Below, in pieces: positions 42,979 to 53,565 of a stretch of DNA of 64,000 bases. This DNA comes from Tupaia tana (taxonomy: Eukaryota > Chordata > Mammalia > Scandentia > Tupaiidae). The notes beneath the pieces are model-generated. The model searched no databases and had not been told where the DNA came from. It worked only from the letters and a program-made list of their open reading frames with translations. Made by a program: the position numbers and the translations under genes. The first letter of the stretch is position 1, and each line of letters opens with the position of its first letter. The stretch spans positions 81,617,291 through 81,681,290 of the forward strand of contig JAKSZU010000013.1 of assembly GCA_026018925.1 (NCBI GenBank), in the 5' to 3' direction.

Positions 42979-43008
42979 AGTTAAATTAAATAATCTTTTT
43001 TTAAAAGG
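42812..43008 (+). repeat. SINE type B with (AAAT)n tail
   Basis: GGGGCCACAGGTGGTGTGGT, CTCACTCTGTCAAATATAAA, then about eleven AAAT units (42935-42979) and AGTTAAATTAAATAATC. It lies in tandem with the preceding type B copy, whose AATAATA tail it joins. Confidence 0.88.
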
Positions 43009-43009
43009 C

Positions 43010-43305
43010 ATGTGGACGTGAGTACTATAGGAGATGACTAGGTCAGATCAGGAGAACAGAGCCCTCATGAATGGAATTAGTGACCTTACAAAAGAGAGCC
43101 CAGGGACTCCTGTGCCCCCTCCACTGTGTAAGAGCAGAGTAAGAAGGTGCCATTTATGAACCAGGAAACAGGTCCTCACCAGACACTTCGGTCTTGGACT
43201 TTCCACCCTCCAGGACTGTGAGAAATCAATTTCTGTCACTTACAAGCCATCTAGTTAATGGCGTTTTATTATAATAGCCCAAATGGACTAAAGTGCCTAA
43301 GATTT
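43010..43305 (+). repeat. MLT1-type LTR, 3' part
   Basis: GAACAGAGCCCTCATGAATG, TCCTCACCAGACACTTCGGT, CTTGGACTTTCCACCCTCCA, GGACTGTGAGAAATCAATTT, TAATAGCCCAAATGGACTAA follow MLT1. Confidence 0.75.
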
Positions 43306-43480
43306 CACCTGCTTCTCTGTCTAGAGACAGTCTGGGCTGAAGTTCTCAGGGAACAGTCTGCGCTACCTTCTAGGTGCTTTCCCTAGTTGTCAGCTATAGC
43401 TGGACTTCCTTGATTTCATAACATCATTTGGAATTGATTTGTAGGCTCTCCTTTTTACCTCGTCCTTGTTAAAGCTCAGT

Positions 43481-43661
43481 ACTGGGGCCAGCAGTTGGCG
43501 TGGTGGAGAGCGCTGGATTCCCATATGGCCGACCATGGTTTGCATCCCAGATCTGGTGGCTTGCTTGCTTTCTCACTTTCTCTCACTCTCTTGCTCTGTC
43601 CCTCTCTGGTCAAATTTAAATAAATAAATAAAGTTAAATAAAATAATTCTTAAAAAAAAAA
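43481..43661 (+). repeat. SINE type B
   Basis: GGGGCCAGCAGTTGGCGTGG head, GGTTTGCATCCCAGATCTGG, TCTGGTCAAATTTAAATAAA. AAAGCTCAGT is duplicated at 43471-43480 and 43662-43671. Confidence 0.92.
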
Positions 43662-43671
43662 AAAGCTCAGT

Positions 43672-44213
43672 GCCACTTCTGTGCCCACCTCCTCAGGTGC
43701 TCAAAAACTCTCTGCTGTCCTTCCCCTCATACTCAGGAGTTCGGTGTCATTCATAAACCCAGGAGAGTCCCTGAGGTGTCCCTGCCCTCCAGAGTTGTTT
43801 TACACATTAATTAAACAGCCCTAAGCACCGTCTCTAAGGAACTCCTCTTCAGAAATGTGTCCTTTTTTCCTACCCTTTTTTTTTTCCTGGCTTATTTCCT
43901 AGACTCAACAAAATCGTACCCTCCTTCTAAGAGACTCCATTTTTTTCCTGATAGGACAAGATTACACTTTAATGTGTGTTCCTATATACTCTTTAGCAAA
44001 TTTCTCCTTTCCATCAATATTTACTGAAAACGTACTATGTGCCACAAAGCCTTCTCTACTGTTCCTGGTGTTTAATAAAGGTCAGCTGTACCTTTCAGCT
44101 ATCGATTAAAGACCAGATAGTAGGCAGCTGTGGTTTCTTCCAGCCTGGCATCTATTTTTCTTCTTTGATTACAGAGGTTGTGATACCTTGTAGAACCACT
44201 TAACCTCCCACTC
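43672..44213. other. Mostly unrecognised, with a short MIR-like piece
   Basis: ATCAATATTTACTGAAAACG and TACTATGTGCCACAAAGCC at 44010-44050 are a short antisense MIR-like match. Nothing else was identified. Confidence 0.4.
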
Positions 44214-44228
44214 AAAGATGTAGTGGTT

Positions 44229-44462
44229 GGGACCAGCAGATGGTGTAATGGTTATGTCGCGGGACTCCCATGTAGTGGACCACAGTTTGAGTCTTGGACC
44301 CAGCAGTTTAAAATTCACACCAGGCACATGTACATACGTGCCCAAGGAGAGAAGGGATTGTGGTGTGGCCATGCCGCCATCCCTCCTGGGGGTCGGGGGG
44401 AGTTCTCACTTTCTATCTCTCTAGCAATTGTACACACCCTGTAATAAAAATCTCTCTGAAAA
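44229..44462 (+). repeat. tRNA-derived SINE type A
   Basis: GGGACCAGCAGATGGTGTAA, GTTTGAGTCTTGG in place of box B, CACCCTGTAATAAAAATCTC. AAAGATGTAGTGGTT (15 bases, perfect) lies at 44214-44228 and 44463-44477. A stretch in the middle (after GTGCCCAAGGAGAGAAGGG) is shortened. Confidence 0.93.
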
Positions 44463-44477
44463 AAAGATGTAGTGGTT

Positions 44478-44985
44478 TAGGTGAAGCTGACCTTACCCTG
44501 TGCCTCAGGTGTAGGCACATAATCAGGCTAGCCAATCAGAGATCTGTATTTCTCAGAAACCTGTTACTGATCCAAGAATGGAGAAGAGTCATGCCTGGCC
44601 AAAGAAGGTCAACCCTGGAAATTTGGCTGAAATTCTTGATAAGAGACTATTTTTAACCATTGGAACTGGTGAACTAGCAGCGTCTCAGCCTGAAACTGCT
44701 TGCTGTGGGATCGCTTTGACATCATATGGACAAAGCCCGAGGACGATAGCAACACAAAGAGAAAGAGAGTCAGGAAATGGTGAGACTCAGACATCTGATG
44801 TCAATTTGATTTTGACTACTGGATCCAGCCATGTCTGAAGCTAGTAGACCTACCCCCTAGAATTACAAATTTAAGGAGAAAATTAGGAATGGAATGAAGG
44901 TTTTCCAGGTCCCAGATCTTTCCTTTTTTTTCCTTTTTCTTCTCTTTCTCAGGCACAGAGCACAGAACTTAAAATTTTTTAGTAT
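44478..44985. other. No recognised feature
   Basis: Unique-looking upstream flank. The short open frames have no recognisable content. Confidence 0.4.
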
Positions 44986-44989
44986 TTTT

Positions 44990-45203
44990 AAAAATGTATT
45001 GATATTTTATAATAGAGAGAAAGAGACGGAGAGATAGGCACCCCTAATAAAGGGCCATGCCATGATCCTCCTGCCTCAGACCCCCAGTGAGCAAGGATCA
45101 CTGGCACAGTGCCGCACCCAGCGTGTTCAGGTGGGTCTGAGATCTGCACCTGGGCCTCCCACATGCCCAAGCACCTTGCAGTGGAGCCCCACCACCTGTA
45201 ATT
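44990..45203 (-). repeat. SINE type C-like, antisense
   Basis: AATAGAGAGAAAGAGACGGA, CATGCCATGATCCTCCTGCC, GTGCCGCACCCAGCGTGTTC and TGCACCTGGGCCTCCCACAT are in the order of the antisense type C copies at 48009 and 55523. Confidence 0.6.
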
Positions 45204-45613
45204 CTGCAGCTAGGCTGCAAACACGATTTTGAATAAGCACTCACTTTGTCTTTAAAGGATTGATTTCTGGGCAAATCATTATCAAAGCAATGTTCATCCC
45301 TGAATTGTACAGAAATAAATAGTTAGTTAATAAGTCACCTATTGAGATCCAGAAGAGGCAATGATGAAAGGACTCTGGTGACAACTGACAACGGAGTTCC
45401 CAATTTATATTTTTAGTTGATACTTTCTCTCTGCTCCAGATTGTATTATTTTTATTTTCAATTACTGAAAGGTACATGCATTTGCCAGGGATACAGAAAG
45501 GGAGCAGGAGAAATCACCCCCCCGGGAGGCATGGTCATCCCACGGTCCCTTCTCCATTTCTCCAACCTTTTAGGATTTGGGCATGCACATAAACACACTC
45601 AGCAGATTTTTAA

Positions 45614-46026
45614 AAATTACTTATTCTTCCATTTTTTTTTTTTTTTTGTTACAGGGCACATGTGCTCGCCAGACAGACAGAGAGAGACAGAGAGACAGAA
45701 AGCGAGAAATCACCCCCTAGGGGGGATGGCCACACCGCAACCCCCTCTCCTCTGTTCTCCTCTCAGGATCTTGGGCACGCACGCACACGCGCCCGGTGTG
45801 AATTTTAAGCCACCGGGTCCGGGAAACGAACCGCGGTCGACTACGTGGGAGTCCAGCGACATAGCCATTACGCTAACTGCTGGTCCCCTTATTCTTCTAT
45901 TTTACCAGAGAAAGATGAGAGAGAGATTGGGAGAGTGAGAAAGCAAGCTGCCAGGTCTAGGACTCAAACTGCAGTTGGCCATGTGGAAGTCCAGCACCTC
46001 AACCACACCACCTGTTGGCCCCTTCA
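45614..46026 (-). repeat. SINE type B, antisense, inserted in the A2 copy and itself split
   Basis: The tail at 45614-45635 and the body at 45904-46021 (ACCAGAGAAAGATGAGAGAG, GTCTAGGACTCAAACTGCAG, CCACACCACCTGTTGGCCCC) are separated by a type A copy. It is the middle layer of a three-layer nest. Confidence 0.88.
45636..45888 (-). repeat. SINE type A, antisense, innermost layer and CpG-rich
   Basis: TTGTTACAGGGCACATGTGC, GAAAGCGAGAAATCACCCCC, GCACGCACGCACACGCGCCC, GGGTCCGGGAAACGAACCGC, CTAACTGCTGGTCCCC. TTATTCTTCYATTTT is duplicated at 45621-45635 and 45889-45903. The kept CpG sites fit its position as the youngest layer. Confidence 0.93.
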
Positions 46027-46110
46027 CACTCAGCATATTTTTAAGCCACCAGGGCCAGAACTCCAACTGCGGTTAGCTAGGTGGGGTCTGGCTTCCTTTA
46101 AACCCTAGGC

Positions 46111-46575
46111 CTGGGTATCCTAGCTGAGGACCCAAGTCTCCCTAAAGGATGGGCATGCTGCTTAGGGGAAACACATGGGCTCTGATAAGATAACCATAAC
46201 GTCCACATGGAAGAGGCACACATAGTGGCGAGGGGACTGGCGTATCCGTTATACTGCCTGCCCGCTCTGCTGCCTTCTGCCCCCACAGCCAGTGTTACTC
46301 ACCCTTGGGCTGCCCGTGGCATTGGACATTGCCGATGAGTTCTCCTGTCCCTTACTCACTCATAGCCTGTTTCTTCCCTTTTGTTCTTCTCTATCTGAGG
46401 GATGGAAATCTGTGCTAAGAACTCTCTGCACCGACAGAAACATCCTGGATCTGTGCTACGTGACATGGCAGCCACTAGCCACCTGTGACTACTAAGAAAC
46501 TGAAGAGTGGCTACTGTCACTAAGAAACTAAGTATTTCATTTGACTTGATCTAAATGTCATTTGAAATAGTTGCC
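46111..46575. other. No recognised feature
   Basis: Unique-looking upstream flank. Confidence 0.4.
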
Positions 46576-46773
46576 TGTAGGTCCAGCCATGCAGACACAG
46601 GCAGCGATGCTGGAGCCACATGGAAGACTGGGGCTTGGATCCCTAGATTACCTGAAACTTGCTGGACACATGCACCCACACTTGTGATCCTGGCTGTCCA
46701 GAAGGCTGAGGGGGTGGATTGTGGTATAAGGGTGCCCGTCTCTGTGATAAATGTCTCTTTCATGAATTAAATC
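46576..46773 (+). repeat. SINE type C-like
   Basis: GTCCAGCCATGCAGACACAG head, GGGGCTTGGATCCCTAGATT, GTGATCCTGGCTGTCCAGAA, TTTCATGAATTAAATC. Strongly diverged. Confidence 0.5.
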
Positions 46774-46787
46774 AAAATGTATTTTGA

Positions 46788-47037
46788 GAGACCAGCAGCT
46801 GACATTGTGGCTATGTCACTGGGCTCCCATGTAGTAGACCGCGGTTCAAATCCCAGGCCTGGTGGCTTAAACTCATGCCAGGTGCGTGTGCGTGTGTGCC
46901 CAAGATCCCAAGAGGAGAATGGAGAAGAGATTGCGGCGTGGCCACCGCCCTGGGGGGGTGATTTCTTGTTTTCTGTCTCTCGCTGTCTTTCTGGCGAGCG
47001 CTTGTGCCGTATAACAAAAACCTCTCCAAAAAAAAAA
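46788..47037 (+). repeat. tRNA-derived SINE type A
   Basis: GAGACCAGCAGCTGACATTG, GCGGTTCAAATCCC, AAGATCCCAAGAGGAGAATG, GCCGTATAACAAAAACCTCT, A-tail. Confidence 0.9.
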
Positions 47038-47723
47038 AGTTTCTGAAAAAAAAAAAGTATGTAACTAGTGGCCACCTTATTGGATGAGGCAGACCATGTC
47101 ACCCTCCACCATAGCCTATGGCTGGGTTCATCTCCCTTGCCCCTCTCCACTTGCACAGGGGCTTCCTCCAGTTAGTAACCCCAGACTGCTGACATTCACC
47201 TTCCCACGTCTGGCTAAGTCACAAGATATAACCCCTCAGATCCTCTTTGCCGTCAAATCAGAAACCCAGCTTCTGCCAAGTTGGTCATAATGAAGGTAAA
47301 TTGTTCTTTCGGGGAAAGCCCTTGGCAGCTGGCTAGTGGTGGTGGTGGAATGCGCTTCTGAAATCCTGCCACAACTCAGAGCTCCCCATGGAAGCCACAT
47401 TCCACCGTGAGGGTCCTGTGACTCAGCTGCATTAACATTACACAACCAAGGTACAGGAACAGCCCTATCCTCTCCATCTTCACTGCAGACTTCCAGTACT
47501 GGTTCAAGCCAGGGAAAAAGAATTTGAAGAATGAGAGGGTGGTGGGTAGAATCAGATGCATGCCAGTGAACAGGTAATAGGAAAGAGATCTGTGAGGGGC
47601 CTCTGAAGGGGGCTGGCTGAGCTGGAGATCGTGACCCTGGTGACCTTGAGGAGAGTATGATGGTGGAAGCAATGAGTAGACTGTGCAGCCTTAAAAGAAA
47701 ATAGAGGCAGGGAAATGTAGATT
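47038..47723. other. No recognised feature
   Basis: Unique-looking. A minus-strand frame at 47376-47672 has no recognisable protein content. Confidence 0.4.
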
Positions 47724-47731
47724 TAAAACTT

Positions 47732-47997
47732 TTTTTTTTTTTTTTGAGAGGTGTTTGCTATAAGGCACATGCGCTTGCCAGAAAGACAGAGACAGACAGA
47801 GAGACAGAAAGCGAGAAATCACCCCCCGGGGGGATGGCCACGCCGCAATCCCTTCTCCTCCATTCTCCTCTCGGGATCTTGGGCACGCACGCACACACAC
47901 GCCCGACGCGAGTTTAAGCCACCGGGTCTGGAACTCGAACCGTGGTCGGCTACATGGGAGTCCAGTGACATAGCCATTACACCAACTGCTGGCCCCC
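47732..47997 (-). repeat. SINE type A, antisense, well preserved
   Basis: TTGAGAGGTGTTTGCTATAA, GCGAGAAATCACCCCCCGGG, GATGGCCACGCCGCAATCCC, CACGCCCGACGCGAGTTTAA, GGAACTCGAACCGTGGTCGG. TAAAACTT lies on both sides (47724 and 47998). CpG-rich, so probably young. Confidence 0.93.
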
Positions 47998-48008
47998 TAA
48001 AACTTAGA

Positions 48009-48253
48009 TTTTAAGTTTATTCATTTATCTCTTCCATGGGCAAGAGAGACAGAGAGACACACACTGATACACAGAGACAGCAGCTGGAAGAGAGTCCCAG
48101 TGGCGATCCACTCCCAGCCTCAGCCAGCTCTGGGTCATGGGCACGTGCATGCCTGGTGTACCCAGGGAGCTTCTAGACTCAAACCTGGAACCTTCCCATG
48201 TGGACCGGCCTCACAGAGCATCTCATTTACTGCTGTACCACAATCCAGCCCCA
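48009..48253 (-). repeat. SINE type C, antisense
   Basis: TAAGTTTATTCATTTATCTC, CCATGGGCAAGAGAGACAGA, CATGCCTGGTGTACCCAGGG, TTACTGCTGTACCACAATCC, AGCCCC. Confidence 0.8.
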
Positions 48254-48280
48254 AGACTACCCATTTTAAAAGTTTTCTAT

Positions 48281-48468
48281 GCGGCCAGCAGGTGTCATGG
48301 TGATTAAGGCACTGGACTCCCACATGGTCCACTGTGGTTCAAGACCTACACCTGGCAGCTTGCTTTCTCACTTTCTCTCTCTCTCTTTTGTCTCCCTCTG
48401 GTGAGTGCATGTGCCCTGTAGCAAATTAAATAGTAAATAAATAAAATTAAATAATTCTAAAATAAGTT
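48281..48468 (+). repeat. SINE type B
   Basis: GCGGCCAGCAGGTGTCATGG, GGTTCAAGACCTACACCTGG, CATGTGCCCTGTAGCAAATT and an AT-rich tail. Confidence 0.88.
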
Positions 48469-49014
48469 TACCATCAAAGAGAAGAAAAAAATTACAGGAC
48501 TTACACTGAATTCTAACCTGATCATCACTCTTTCCATCCTAAAAGGGGCAAATACCACTAACTTCCAAGTTGCCCTATGGCATTCACTACCATACCCAAA
48601 CTGATAACTGATGCAGGGAGAAAAAAAGCTTCTAACTTCAAAATCCTATAAAACATGAAGAGTAGACGAGAAAATATGGCAGTAGCTAAAAGCGGCAAAG
48701 GGATTGGTAAAGCTTTGTGGGAGGTGATCCTTATTTTCATTTTAAAGAGGCTGGTACATGTTAGGAGGGGAAAAAGGAAGAAGCCTGTGGTGAGGGAGAG
48801 ACCAAAGGGATGAGGGCGTATCAGAGAAGAAACATTCAAAGGGTGTTTGGGGCCAAGGAGTAGATGGCATTTTTTTGAAGCTGGAGGGAAGACTGGGGAG
48901 AGAGAAGCTGGGTGGAGCTGAGCATTGACAGATGCTTATCAAAGGCACCCTGGTTTTCATTCCCAAGGGAATAAGAAAAAGGACAACGCCTCTTTATGCT
49001 GAGCAGAAATTTAT
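48469..49014. other. No recognised feature
   Basis: Unique-looking upstream flank. Confidence 0.4.
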
Positions 49015-49200
49015 GGTTTATTAAATGCTGTTGCAGACATGACCACACTTAATTACTCTTCATGACAACCCTGGCAGTGAGGTGCTCTTAACCCTGGTTT
49101 GTAATATGAAAACCGAGGCTCAGAGCGGTAGGGGGCCGTGCCCTGGTTCCATAGCTGGGAAGCAGCAGTGTGGTCTAGGATTGGAACCCCTGGATCCCAC
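49015..49200 (-). repeat. MIR, antisense
   Basis: TTTATTAAATGCTGTTGCAG, CTTAATTACTCTTCATGACA, AATATGAAAACCGAGGCTCA, GGAAGCAGCAGTGTGGTCTA. Confidence 0.7.
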
Positions 49201-50251
49201 AGCTATTTGGCTGGGCCTTCTTCCCTCCCTCACTGTCTCTTCAGACTGAAACTCGGCCCTTCCCAAGGGCTATGCCGCTCCCTCCCTCACTGACTCACTG
49301 GGAGGGGCCCCTGTCCTTTACTCCCCAGAGCCAGTTTCTGACCTTTAAGTCTCCTCCTTCTCTTCAATGCCTGCGCTAAAATATCCTCCTCTCTGCTCAC
49401 CTTTCCCAGCCTTGTCCCCCTGTGGATGAAGCTGTTAGAAACACAGGCACGTTATGGTATCAGGGTGAGGGCTACTCCAGGACACCCTTGCCCTGCCACT
49501 CCCCACAGCAGGACATGAGCTGTGCTGTTTCCTGAGGCCTGCCAGTGCCCAGGGTCCTCAGGCAATTTCAGGATGGAGGCCAGGCTTAGCCCAGAGGCCT
49601 GAGGGCCTTGTGTTTCCCCCTAAGTCTGCCTTTGTCTGGGGATGTTTCCTCCTTCTGCTCAGTAGCTGACTAGAGAACCAAGGTGACTATACTGAGGTAT
49701 GAGTGTGAGGAAGAGAGGGCCACACTCTTGCGTGTCATGTGTTTTTACGCTCAGTGACCCTTCTCACAAGTAAGCTTGGCCTAACTGTCCTGGAATCCGA
49801 CCAATCAGATTAGTATTCCACCCTCTGAAGAGGAGGAGCTGAGAGGTTGGAAAGGAGACTTTCTTGGTTTGGGGAGTTGGGCACAGCCTGTCTCTGCCGC
49901 TCACAGCAGTTGCAGCTAGAGACATCTGTCATTCTCTTTCTCTCATCCCCCAACATCTATATCCCCATCTCCAACTTATCCAAAGCCATTACTTGAACCC
50001 CTGGACCTTTGCACCAGCCTCCCCTCCATTCTCTCCCCTCTGAAATCCATCCCTTACCAGCACCCAGAGCAACCCGCTGAAAAAAATAAAAGGACCAGGT
50101 TATTCTCACAGTCTTGCTGCAAGGTTGATGGCAAGGGACACCAGTAAAGATGACAGAGTTCTAGGAGTCCGGAAGGGGACCCAAGCCTATCTCTGTTGCC
50201 TACCTGGATAAATTCCACATAAAGATCCTAGCTGGCCTAGAATAGCTGGAG
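49201..50251. other. Repeat-poor unique stretch
   Basis: About 1 kb without a SINE. C-rich, with no recognisable coding frame. Possible distal regulatory DNA, but there is no specific evidence. Confidence 0.4.
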
Positions 50252-50267
50252 AGCCTGAGCAAATTTT

Positions 50268-50545
50268 TTATTATTTATTTATTTAGGAGAGGTTTTTGCT
50301 ATAGGGCATGTGCACTCCCCAGAAAGACAGAGAAAGACAGACAGAAAGTGAGAAATTACCTCCCCCCCCCCCCCCCCAGGGGGATGGCCATTCCGCAATC
50401 CCTTCTCCTCCAATCTCCTCTTAGGATCTTGGGCACGTACGCACACGCGCCCAGCGTGAGTTTAAGCCACCGGGTCCAGGACTCGAACTGCGGTCAACTA
50501 CATGGGAGTCCAGCGACATAGCCATTATGCTAACTGCTGGTTTCT
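50268..50545 (-). repeat. SINE type A, antisense, with C-run
   Basis: GAGAGGTTTTTGCTATAGGG, an 18-base C-run (50362-50379), GGACTCGAACTGCGG, CTAACTGCTGG. AGCCTGAGCAAATTTT (16 bases, perfect) lies at 50252-50267 and 50546-50561. Confidence 0.93.
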
Positions 50546-50561
50546 AGCCTGAGCAAATTTT

Positions 50562-50714
50562 AAACCAGACCTCACCTTTACTCTTGGAGGGCTGTCTTTT
50601 GGGGCTCTCCATGCCTTGGCCCTTCACTTCACCCCCATCCTAGATTCTAAATTATCACCAGTTTTTACTTACCTTAGTAAGCCTTCCTGGGCCCAGTCTT
50701 AGTGATGCTGGTGG
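50562..50714. other. No recognised feature
   Basis: Short unique stretch between SINEs. Confidence 0.35.
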
Positions 50715-50886
50715 TTGGACACGGAACGGCAGTGCTGGAAGTCAGGTGACTGACCATGGGGTCAGATTTCACGAAGATATACATGTTGGGTGCATGCCCC
50801 CAAGATCCTGACAAAATAGAGGGCTATGAGAGCACAGCTCGATAAGACCCTCTTAAGGGTGACTTTCTTTCTTTCATAAATAAACT
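50715..50886 (+). repeat. SINE type C-like
   Basis: CTGGTGGTTGGACACGGAAC, CCCCAAGATCCTGACAAAAT, AAGACCCTCTTAAGGGTGAC, TTTCATAAATAAAC. Diverged. Confidence 0.5.
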
Positions 50887-51729
50887 ACACATACCCTTTT
50901 AGCCTTTGTAGGCAAACTCATCCCCCGCTTGTATATTTTCCCATCTTCCCATCTGCAAACTCTTATTTGCCCTTCAGAACTCAGACAGGCTTTGCTGTGA
51001 AGCCCTTTCAGACCCTCACTGGACAGACTTGTCATCCTAGAACCACATGCATACTCCTCTCCTCTGCTACACAGTTGGGCTGCTCCTCTATGCCCAGGGG
51101 TGTCAGTGCTCATTGGTTACAGATGGTGGTGGCTTGGCCTAGAGTGGAAAAGGAAAGCAGACAACTGAGAACGGGAAGGAAACCAGTGCGAGGAGGTGAT
51201 GGGTGGGCTGTGGGGGTGAGGGAGGCTGGTGTCAGGTGGCTCCAAGGTTCCTGGCTAGGGACTCCCCTTCCCTCCCAAACCAAGAGTTCCTTGAAGGTGG
51301 AAATGTGTCTCATTTACTTCATCCCCTGCCCCATGCAGGCCTGGTTGAGGGAATTCCTTCAGAACTGGGCAGGCCTGAACCTGTCTGGAAAGTAGTATCA
51401 GTGAGTCCAGCCAGGACGGGTTAAGGAAGACAGCGATCAAGCCAGGCCTGGCAAGCACTGGTGGGTGTTGTGTTCAGGAACTTCCTTACAAGGTGCCTCA
51501 GTTGTGGGCTAGCTTCTCCCAGCCCAGTGTCCCTCTCCCACCCCTCTCCTTCTGTGGGTGGGCCAATGCCCAGTGGCTGGGGTTTGAAAAACTTCTTGGA
51601 GACTTTGGTCTACTGTGCTGAGAACCCCATGACCTCGGTGAAGTCCATTCTCCCTGGGAGAGAGAGGATGGCTGTCTTTTGGGTCTCCCCATTATCACGT
51701 CCTGGTCAAGCTTGCTCTCTCTTCCCCTT
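50887..51729. other. No recognised feature
   Basis: Unique. The forward frames at 50967-51395 and 51461-51823 show no recognisable protein and run into a (CA)n repeat. Confidence 0.4.

Positions 51730-51764
<35 letters not shown>
51730..51764. repeat. (CA)n microsatellite
   Basis: About seventeen CA units. Confidence 0.95.
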
Positions 51765-51767
<3 letters not shown>

Positions 51768-51849
51768 TAAATAGCCATAGTCACCAAGCGAAAGGGCCAC
51801 CAGACAGTCAGAAGTATTGTTAGGAGGTGTCCCTGGAGCCCTGGCTGTG

Positions 51850-52025
51850 CCACTCATGGCTGTGTGAACTTGGACACAGAATTTGAGCCACACGCCTTTG
51901 TTCCTCCTCTGTTATGGGGCATAACAGCATGACCTCACAGGCCTGTTGTGGGGAGTAAACAATGGGAAGCATGTGAGCTATGTCTGGTAGTACCCAATAA
52001 ATGTGAATTGTGGCTGTTAGCATTG
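51850..52025 (+). repeat. MIR
   Basis: CTGTGTGAACTTGGACACAG, TGTTCCTCCTCTGTTATGGG, CAGGCCTGTTGTGGGGAGTA, AGTACCCAATAAATGTGAAT follow the MIR sense core to the 3' end. Confidence 0.75.
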
Positions 52026-52029
52026 CTGG

Positions 52030-52589
52030 CTGGTTATGTTATTATCGATCGTTGTATATCCATTAGGAAAACAGAAACCTGGGTCAGGGCCTGACTGGTC
52101 TGGCAGGGAGCCCAGGGGAGGGAAGGGGCCCCCAGCCTGGGGCAGGAGAGTAGAAGTGAGGTCATCTGCTCAGAGCTTTTGGTCTGGGGGCTGGCAGGGA
52201 CCATGCAGGGACTCAGAAAGAAGAGAGAGGAAAGACAGGGAATTTGAGAAGAAATACAGCCTGAGAGGGAAAGGGACAAAGAAAGAGCCACAGCTGTGGC
52301 CAGGGAACTAGCTCCCAGGGAACAGAAAGCCTGCAAACCGGTCTGGGCAGTCCCCGAGCCAGGGTGGGTCAGCTGGTATGGGCCGGTATCAGGAGGGAGC
52401 AGCCTGGCCTCAGTACCGCTGCCCTTGGGCGCTGCCCGAGGCCTCCTCTCCCCACCTGGAAGGTGTTGTTAGGGGCTCTCCATGCCTGGCCTTTCTGGGT
52501 CTGGGAGAGATGAAAACTGCTTTAGGGAAAACGGGGACACACTTTATCGCTACCAAGTCATACCACGTAACCTCTGGCAGAGCTGGATT
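52030..52589. other. No recognised feature
   Basis: G-rich unique sequence. Confidence 0.4.
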
Positions 52590-52950
52590 TCAAGATCATT
52601 CAGTGGGAAAGGACAGTCTCAACAAGAGGTGCTGGGGAAAGTAGGTACCCACATAGAGAAGAATGAAGCTCTTAGAAGGAAACATAGGGGGGAGCAGATG
52701 TGGCAGTGACTTCTTGGTTATGACACCAAAAACACAGGCAAACAAAAGAAAAAAATGGATTTTGATGAAACTCAAAATGAGAAACTTTTGTGCTTCAAAG
52801 GACACTGTCAAGAGAATGAAAAGGCATTCCAGAAAAATGAAAGAAATATTGGTAAATGATACAAGTGGATATGATAAGGAATTGATATCCAGAATATAGA
52901 AAGAACCTCAAATTCAACCACAAAAGCATGCCAATTCAAAAATGGGCAAA

Positions 52951-53124
52951 AAAGGCCAGACCATGGTACAACAATAACACAACACTCTGCAAGGCTCACC
53001 CACGTGGGAAGGTTCCCAGTTTGTGTCAGAGACCTCTGTGAACATACCAGGCATGTGTGTGCCTGTGATCCAGGGCTGGCTGAGTCTGGGGATGGAGCAC
53101 AGCATAAAGACCTTGTTGGGGATG

Positions 53125-53172
<48 letters not shown>

Positions 53173-53192
53173 AAGAAAAAAAGAGAAAAAAA
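52951..53192 (+). repeat. SINE type C in L1, with (CT)n
   Basis: AGGCCAGACCATGGTACAAC, CACGTGGGAAGGTTCCCAGT, GTGATCCAGGGCTGGCTGAG, AAAGACCTTGTTGGGGATGC, then about 23 CT units (53126-53172). First insertion at the AAAAATGGGCAAA site. Confidence 0.85.
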
Positions 53193-53202
53193 TTGTAATG
53201 GG

Positions 53203-53394
53203 CTAAGAGGAGGCAGTACGTGGTGTGGGAGTTGGGGCACTGGACTCTCATATGGCTGACTGTGTTTCAAGTCCTGGACCTGGTGGCGCTCTCCCTCCCT
53301 CTCTCTCTCTCTCTCTCTCGTGAGTGCACATGCCCTGTAGCAAATTTTAAAATTATAATAATGAGAAAAAAATTGAGTAAATAATTATCTTTTA
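53203..53394 (+). repeat. SINE type B in L1
   Basis: GTACGTGGTGTGGGAGTTGG, GTTTCAAGTCCTGGACCTGG, CACATGCCCTGTAGCAAATT, AT-rich tail. Followed by a second copy of the L1 target word at 53395-53407. Confidence 0.85.
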
Positions 53395-53407
53395 AAAAAT
53401 GGGCAAG

Positions 53408-53565
53408 GAGTAGGTGGCATGGTGTTAAGGGTGCTGGACTCCTACATGGACCGACTACGGTTTGAGTCCTGGACCTGGCAGCTTGCTTTCTCGCTTTCTC
53501 TCTCTCTCTGTCTTTCTCTAGTCAAATTAAAATAAATAAATAAAGATAAATAAATATTTATTTAA
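53408..53565 (+). repeat. SINE type B in L1
   Basis: AGTAGGTGGCATGGTGTTAA, GGTTTGAGTCCTGGACCTGG, TCTAGTCAAATTAAAATAAA. Followed by the third copy of the L1 target word at 53566-53578. Confidence 0.88.

Larger units (their letters stand above)
45455..46110 (-). repeat. SINE type A2, antisense, split by two nested SINEs
   Basis: The left part, 45455-45613 (GGTACATGCATTTGCCAGGG, CATGGTCATCCCACGGTCCC), and the right part, 46027-46110 (AAGCCACCAGGGCCAGAACT), rejoin at CACTCAGCAKATTTTTAA, duplicated at 45596-45613 and 46027-46044 with one mismatch. Confidence 0.88.

Noticed and set aside
52663..52899. Small Lys-rich protein
   Set aside because: It is the frameshifted end of L1 ORF2 and the following L1 sequence.
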